Source: Bidens hawaiensis
Lineage: Eukaryota; Streptophyta; Magnoliopsida; Asterales; Asteraceae
DNA: 64,000 nucleotides
Reading direction: 5' to 3'
NCBI GenBank assembly: GCA_021521415.1
Contig: JAIQDT010000677.1
Coordinates: forward strand, 310,001-374,000
Of this stretch, positions 58,878 through 64,000 are shown one piece after another; the first letter of the stretch is position 1, and every line of letters begins with the position of its first letter. Position numbers and translations under genes: made by a program. The notes under the pieces were generated by a model. The model did not search any database. It saw nothing but the letters and a program-made list of their open reading frames with translations, and had not been told where the DNA came from.

Positions 58878-61297
58878 TGTGACATTCGTCAAATTTGAGT
58901 CTCGATTTATATTCGTTTTGTCAACTTTCATATTGTAAACCCGACTCAATCCTTCAAAACCTTATTTAATTATTGTATGATATTATTATATACCTCGATC
59001 ATCAATAAATCGACGTTTTGTCATATTATAGTGTCGTTAAGAAAAACATAGGGATTCAAACTAATTTTCGTTAGGTTGTTATAAGCTTTTGGAAACTTTT
59101 AAACTCACATTAAACATTGTTTAGAACTTCAGGGGCCAAAAATGTAACATCTATACACCATCCATATAAATAGAATAAACCCTAAACCTAATTCACAAAA
59201 CCACAGCCGCCATCTCTCTTCTTCTCTCCTTTCCGGTCGGCCGCCGCCTCCGACGAGCACCACCAAAATCCGGCCACCATCCTCACTACCACCTCCGACG
59301 CACCACCCACTCCCCTGCCGTTTTTCCGGCGACCTCGGAACTTTCCGGCGAGAATCCAGCACTGCAGCTCCGCCTCTCTCTCTCTGCCTCACTCTCTTTC
59401 CCGCAGATCTCTCTCTCTCTCTTTCTCGTATCTCTCTCTCCCTCTACGTCACTCTCTCTCTCTCACTCTATCTCTCTCCGATTCATTTTCTTTTCCGGCG
59501 AACCCGTGCTTCTCTCCTCTCCGGCTTCGAGTAGGTAATGTTAATTTACGGTTTTTGCTCGTCTTAACAGAATACATGATGTTGTATTTTAAGATTTCAT
59601 TATCGAGTTCGTTTTCGGATTTAATTTAATGGATTAAGGAAAGGGTTATCGGGTGTTTATTGTTGTGGGAAAGAGTTGGTTTTATTTTGTTATTTAAATT
59701 ATTGAATTGGTTTGTTAACATATTGTGTTTCGGGATTTGGATTGTTGAGTCGTCTCGTCAAGACCCGAGTTCGAGTCCCACGTTAAAACCAATTTTGTGT
59801 TATCGTTGTTAAAAGACGTATAATTAATATAAAACTATTCAAATATATAAAACTCATTATTTTTAACAATTATTATTGTTATTATTATTAACTCTTTATA
59901 AAAATATGTATATCCTTATTTATTTCTAATTATTAGTACTAAATGTTCTATTTATTAATAGATCTTTAATATGGAGAACTCGTTTAGAAACCGAATCAAA
60001 ACTTAGTATGGTATCATTATTTTACTATCAATATTAATTGTTATTATTATTATTTCTATCAACGACACTTTAATTAATACCAAGACCTTTATTCTGTAAC
60101 TATTATTATTGGTATTGTAGAAAATAATTATTGTTATTATTATTATCATTATTATCATATATATATATATATATCTAACATATCTTTTTAGAAGTATTAT
60201 TATCATTACTATTATTATCATTAATAATATTATTATAAACTTTAATATCAATTCATTCTTATAAAACCGAACTCTTGATTTAAAACCCGTCTCGTTGCTA
60301 TTTAATATTGGTTTAGTTATTTAAAAGCCCAATAAAATAATATTATTTTCATATTAATTATCATTTAAGTACGAGTCTCTAATTAATAACAAACTAACCG
60401 CTAACCCGATTAACAACCGAACATTCTTACTTAATGTTTCCAATATAGTTTCATCATGGTTTCAAGTTCATTAATATATTACATTATTTATTTTTAGCTA
60501 AGGTGTTTATCGTTTTAAGCGGATTCGTTCGTTTTGTTCACAAGCTTTCTATATGTCCATCATTAATTAATTCTCAATTCATCAATCGAGGTGAGTACTT
60601 TCATACCCCTTTTTCCATCTTCCGTTTTGGGGTGACATTTCATACTTATCAAACTAAATGCTTTATTTACTTGAATCTTAAACCCACAAACGTGATTGTA
60701 TACATTACTTAAATACTTACTTGATTTTGTGTTCTATGCTATATGTCGATGTGTTTATCGCTTTCGGTTGGTTGAATCTATAAATCCTAGACTACTTGGC
60801 ATCCCCTTGTAGCAAGGTGTCGTTAACGTAATGCAATTAACGATATTCTATTAAATCCTAGACTACTTGGAAACCCCTTGTAGCTAGGTGGCGCTAACGT
60901 AATTCTATTAGCGATTGTCAATTTATCCAAGTTGTTGATTTTATTTATCGTTTTGTATACAAGTTTTGTGGCTTTTTATTACTATATACTTATATGCTCA
61001 AACTTATGAATTGCTCACCAACCTTTGTGTTGACAAACTTTATTTTATGAAATATTACAGGTTTGACTTTTGTTGACTCGAGGACTTGATGAAAACGTTA
61101 CCAAGACTATTAGGATATTAGTAAAACGAACAACATAATTGCTACTTGTATTCAACTTGTTTGTGTGGACGAGATGTGTTGTTTATTGATTTGTTGAAAT
61201 AAAATGAGTTGTTTAAATATTGTCACTTTAAATAGTGTCTTTATTTGTCCAATCACGTTGCACCCCTGCATGTTCCGCCTTTGGTCGGGGTATGACA
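58878..61297 (+). mobile_element. Solo LTR, about 2.4 kb, innermost insertion
   Basis: TGTGACATTCGTC ... GGTCGGGGTATGACA with flanks ATCTG / ATCGG (4 of 5). No internal domain. It contains a promoter near 59165, a pyrimidine-rich CT-repeat leader (59210-59530), then an AT-rich part with a donor-like GAGTAGGTAATG near 59530. Confidence 0.7.
59162..59172 (+). promoter_or_regulatory. LTR promoter TATA box (CCATATAAATAG)
   Basis: About 290 bp into the LTR, followed by a leader with a CCGCC-rich stretch and CT repeats. A plausible Pol II start at about 59195-59200. Confidence 0.5.
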
Positions 61298-61586
61298 ATC
61301 GGGTAATTACTCGTCGAGTTTTGGAGATACCCATCGGGTATCGGGTTTTGATAAAACTTCTATAATTGCTGCCAAGTGAAAAAGATGCGATCGAGCCCAC
61401 CTGATGTGAATTTGAGAAACAAAAGATCGCTGGGTTATAGAAACAATAATAAGATGAGATGGGCTTTGTAAATGTAATTAACTAATAATAATTTGTTATG
61501 TTGGCAGGAAAACCCAACATTCGGGTTTTTCCATTAGATTCGGGTTTCATTGTCATCCCTAGTCGAGCTCGGGCTTTACACCCCTA

Positions 61587-61933
61587 GTTTATGATATATT
61601 TTAACAAGATATAAACTGTACCCAAGTCTAACTGGTTTGCTATGGTCAAACCTAATTAATGTTTTAAAGTAGATTGTAAATGAAAAAAAAGAGTGGAGCA
61701 ATCGGAAAAATCCAAAATAATAAATAATCATCATAACTCTCAAGCTCATAAAAATATAATTTAATTTAAGTTGTTATAGATTGAACAGATGAGTTATTAT
61801 TTTTATAAAAATAAACTAAAAAATGTCTAGTCTCTATCTCTATCTTGTTGTTACTCTCTTCCTCATCCCGAATGTTTCATACGGTTACACAACTAATTTT
61901 GTAGAAAATTGTTTTTTTGCTTTATAATGGTAT
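61587..61933. other. Non-coding; second copy of a 75-bp repeat
   Basis: 61642-61715 repeats 58241-58314 imperfectly (ggtcaaacctaattaatg versus agtcaaacctacttaatg). Otherwise AT-rich with no gene. Confidence 0.5.
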
Positions 61934-63872
61934 ATGATCGTGACTAATGCCATCCGTGATGATATCAAAATTCATCTCCATGTAGATGATATGGAGCAAG
62001 ATCTTGTTCTTTCTTTTGAAAATTTTTATGGTTGTTACTTTTGTCCATCTAGTCGTCCGTATATAGGCAAGTTTACTTGGGGTTCAAAGAATGTCACTTT
62101 GGATTTGTATATTAATCATCATATCACGAAATTATGTTATCATTATAAATTTATATTAGGTACACAACATTGTTATTGGTTACTAATAACGGATGAATTT
62201 TATGTGTCTAAACATAATTCACCGTTGTTGGAAATCAGGCCCAAGAACACAATATTTGATCTCAACAAAGATCGACTTTTTCTCTGTTTTATTATAATTC
62301 TTGACTCTTACAAATTACATAAACCCTAACCATCTATTTATACTAAACTAACAACTTGCAAAACAAGACAACTCATTCTAGGAAACTAAATAATTAGTTT
62401 ATTATTACCATAATAAATAAACGTACTAAAATAAACTTACTTAAATTATTTCACTTAGCCCCTTCAACTTTCTTGATGAACCGTTTCAAGATTAACTTTC
62501 AATATTCTCCCTTAATCTTGAAACCGACAAGTTCTCTTCCTTTCTTGCTTCTTGCTCATTCTTATCGTTCTTTCTTCCCTTCTTACTTAAATTTCGTTCT
62601 TTCTTGTTGAGATCTTTCTTTCTTTCTTACTTTTTTCTTTTGATGAATTCTTGCTAAACTTTCTTGCTTTGAGGTTTCTTGTTTTGTTCTTTCTTTCTTG
62701 CTAATGATCTTGCTTTAACTCGAAAACGAGTTTCTTTCTCTTGCTTAAATTCTTGTGAATTTAATATTGTTCTTGCTATAACCCGAACAGGGTTTCTTGC
62801 TCTTGCTTCTGATTATAGCATCAGATTACTTGCATCGAACTTGCTCTGGCCAACTTGCTAACCAGTTTTTCTTGCTCCTGACCCACTTGCTAATCAGGTT
62901 TTCTTGCTAAAGACCTACTTGCTGATCTGACTGACCTACTTGCTAATTAGATTTTTCTTGCTACTTGCTGAAACGGACTTGCTTTCTAAAACATGGATTC
63001 AAAACGAACCCGCACCCTTCTTGCAACTGCTACTTTGTTAAAAGAAAAGAACAAAAACAAAGAAAACTACTTTCTTCTCGGCGTGCTTCACTTTTCACAC
63101 AAACCTTAATTAATTAATTGAGGTGTGTGGTACTTACTTCTATGGAAACTAATTCACCATGTAGGTTGAGTCTAATCTTAGACGTGCTTTCATAGTAGTT
63201 GCATGCTAGTTTCAATTTCACCAACTTTCATGCATGTGTGCTTCGATCTTTCGTGATAGTGACTCTAAATTAACCAAGATTTGTTTCACCTAGTTGCTTG
63301 CTTCTACTTGTACTTTTTTTTCATCGATCACCTTTTGCTTTTTATTTTTATTGTTCTTACTTGCTTGATTAATTTATTCAACCTTAAACTCTTCATTCAC
63401 ATGATGATCTTGCTTCTCGCCTACTATAACACCCGAACACATTCTTGCATGCTCTCTCTTTTCAGCCCCCACCGCAACTAACGGGGCTGCACCCCTTTCT
63501 CATAAACGACTCTCAAAACTGTTTTCTTGTCAAACCGCTATGATATCAATTGTTGGAAATCAGGCCCAAGAACACAATATTTGATCTCAACCAAGATTGA
63601 CTTTTTCTCTGTTTTATTATAATTCTTGACTCTTACAAATTACATAAACCCTAACCATCTATTTATACTAAACTAACAACTTGCAAACAAGACAACTCAT
63701 TCTAGGAAACTAAATAATTAGTTTATTCACCATAATAAATAAACGTACTAAAATAAACTTACTTAAATTATTTCACTTAGCCCCTTCAACTTTCTTGATG
63801 AACCGTTTTAAGATTAACTTTCAATAACCGTTTCTGAATTCTGATTGGCATCTAGAGGCAGTTTGGAATTAG
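61934..63872 (+). pseudogene. Unrecognised ORF interrupted by a short LTR element
   Basis: Coding sense opens at ATG 61934 (MIVTNAIRDDIKIHLHVDD) and runs 97 codons to the insertion at 62226. It resumes in a compatible frame after the element and ends at TAG 63870-63872. Features: an acidic start, LSFENFYGCYF, then an aromatic-rich stretch (CYHYKFILGTQHCYWLLITD). No signal peptide, membrane segment or known motif. The length with the element removed is about 110 residues. The frame compatibility shows the ORF was open when the element inserted; I do not know the family. Confidence 0.5.
62226..63826 (-). mobile_element. TRIM-like non-autonomous LTR retrotransposon, 1.6 kb
   Basis: Two LTRs (62226-62506, 281 bp; 63551-63826, 276 bp) are nearly identical. 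The target duplication ACCGT is perfect (62221-62225, 63827-63831). On the minus strand, a PBS-like TTGATATCATAGC (63548-63536) follows the LTR at 63551, and a polypurine tract aagattaagggagaa (62521-62507) precedes the other LTR. The 1.04-kb interior has no gag or pol but many ttcttgc repeats. Mobility would need enzymes in trans. Confidence 0.88.
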
Positions 63873-64000
63873 ATATTAAGTGGTATCAACTAAACTCAGT
63901 GAAGTTTATTCTAAACATTTTACTATATGCATGGGTTGTATTATTTATGAGCTTGTGGTTGACATGTTTTGACTTTTAATAGATTTAATTAGCATATTAG
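63873..64000. other. Window end, nothing recognised
   Basis: AT-rich sequence without a coding signal. Confidence 0.5.

Larger units (their letters stand above)
58780..61561. mobile_element. Inner hAT-type element, split by a solo LTR
   Basis: TAGGGATAACAATGGGTC at 58780 and the inverse TTTCATTGTCATCCCTA at 61561. Flanks GTCGAGCA / GTCGAGCT agree in 7 of 8. Own sequence is rich in cgggtttaggt / acccgtcgggta motifs. Confidence 0.85.
58329..61586. mobile_element. Outer hAT-type element, with nested insertions
   Basis: TAGGGGTGCAAACGAGC at 58329 and the inverse GGGCTTTACACCCCTA ending at 61586. Flanks GTTTATGG / GTTTATGA agree in 7 of 8 bases. Its own length is only about 0.47 kb, full of GAGCTCGAGCC subterminal motifs; the rest is nested insertions. 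Confidence 0.85.

Noticed and set aside
59730..59790. tRNA gene or SINE near the box-B-like gttcgagtccca
   Set aside because: No clean box A at proper spacing and no cloverleaf; isolated B-box-like sequence within a solo LTR.

Overview
This is repeat-dense plant nuclear DNA: AT-rich, with spliced genes (GT-AG introns), Ty1/copia and Ty3/gypsy retrotransposon remnants, a Cassandra-type LTR carrying 5S rRNA-like sequence, SINEs, hAT/Mutator/Harbinger MITEs and a Helitron-like end. The repertoire (GRF-type zinc-finger fragment, LTRs beginning TGTAACATCCCG or TGTGACAT, hAT elements rich in GAGCTCGAGC) fits a eudicot and reminds me of Asteraceae; that placement is inference. There is no bacterial or viral genome here.

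Only two genes look intact. (1) A minus-strand two-exon WD40-repeat gene of the JINGUBANG type at 10198-11810 (381 aa). (2) A plus-strand five-exon gene at 53989-56357 (334 aa) for a probably plastid-targeted polytopic membrane protein. The latter has a 15-codon upstream ORF and hAT debris in two introns. Gene fragments include a GRF zinc-finger gene (1817-2138), a replication-protein-A-like tail (2831-2953), a HECT ubiquitin-ligase scrap (58140-58225), and an unrecognised ORF split by a retroelement (61934-63872).

Layout. 1-1480: tandem repeats. 1817-3363: gene debris ending in a Helitron-like 3' terminus. 3364-8092: a decayed copia element whose 5' LTR is cut exactly at that terminus. 8360-8612: a hairpin. 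10198-11810: the WD40 gene. 12191-13388: a Mutator-like element with a 9-bp target duplication. 13871-19272: a solo LTR containing another solo LTR. 19307-24393: a Mutator-like element with decayed cargo. 25803-27760: a solo LTR with a perfect 5-bp target duplication. 27824-28512: a hAT element with a perfect 8-bp target duplication. 29183-53498: a giant inverted duplication. 53989-56357: the membrane-protein gene. 56479-58225: transposon and gene scraps. 58329-61586: hAT containing hAT containing a solo LTR. 62226-63826: a short non-autonomous LTR element.

The most striking structure is the inverted duplication: two ~11.4-kb arms (29183-40565 and 42079-53498) around a 1.5-kb spacer. The arms are very similar, not identical (about 1-2% by eye in the parts compared, with at least one near-identical block). 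Each arm holds the same nested set: SINE, Mutator MITE, hAT fragment, Cassandra LTR with 5S-like sequence, a fragment of a long LTR, and pol-less gag genes. The spacer continues the right-arm gag into a polypurine tract and LTR that stop abruptly at the inner junction. The right side therefore looks ancestral and the left arm looks like the inverted copy. It may be a real rearrangement that could produce hairpin RNA, or an assembly misjoin.
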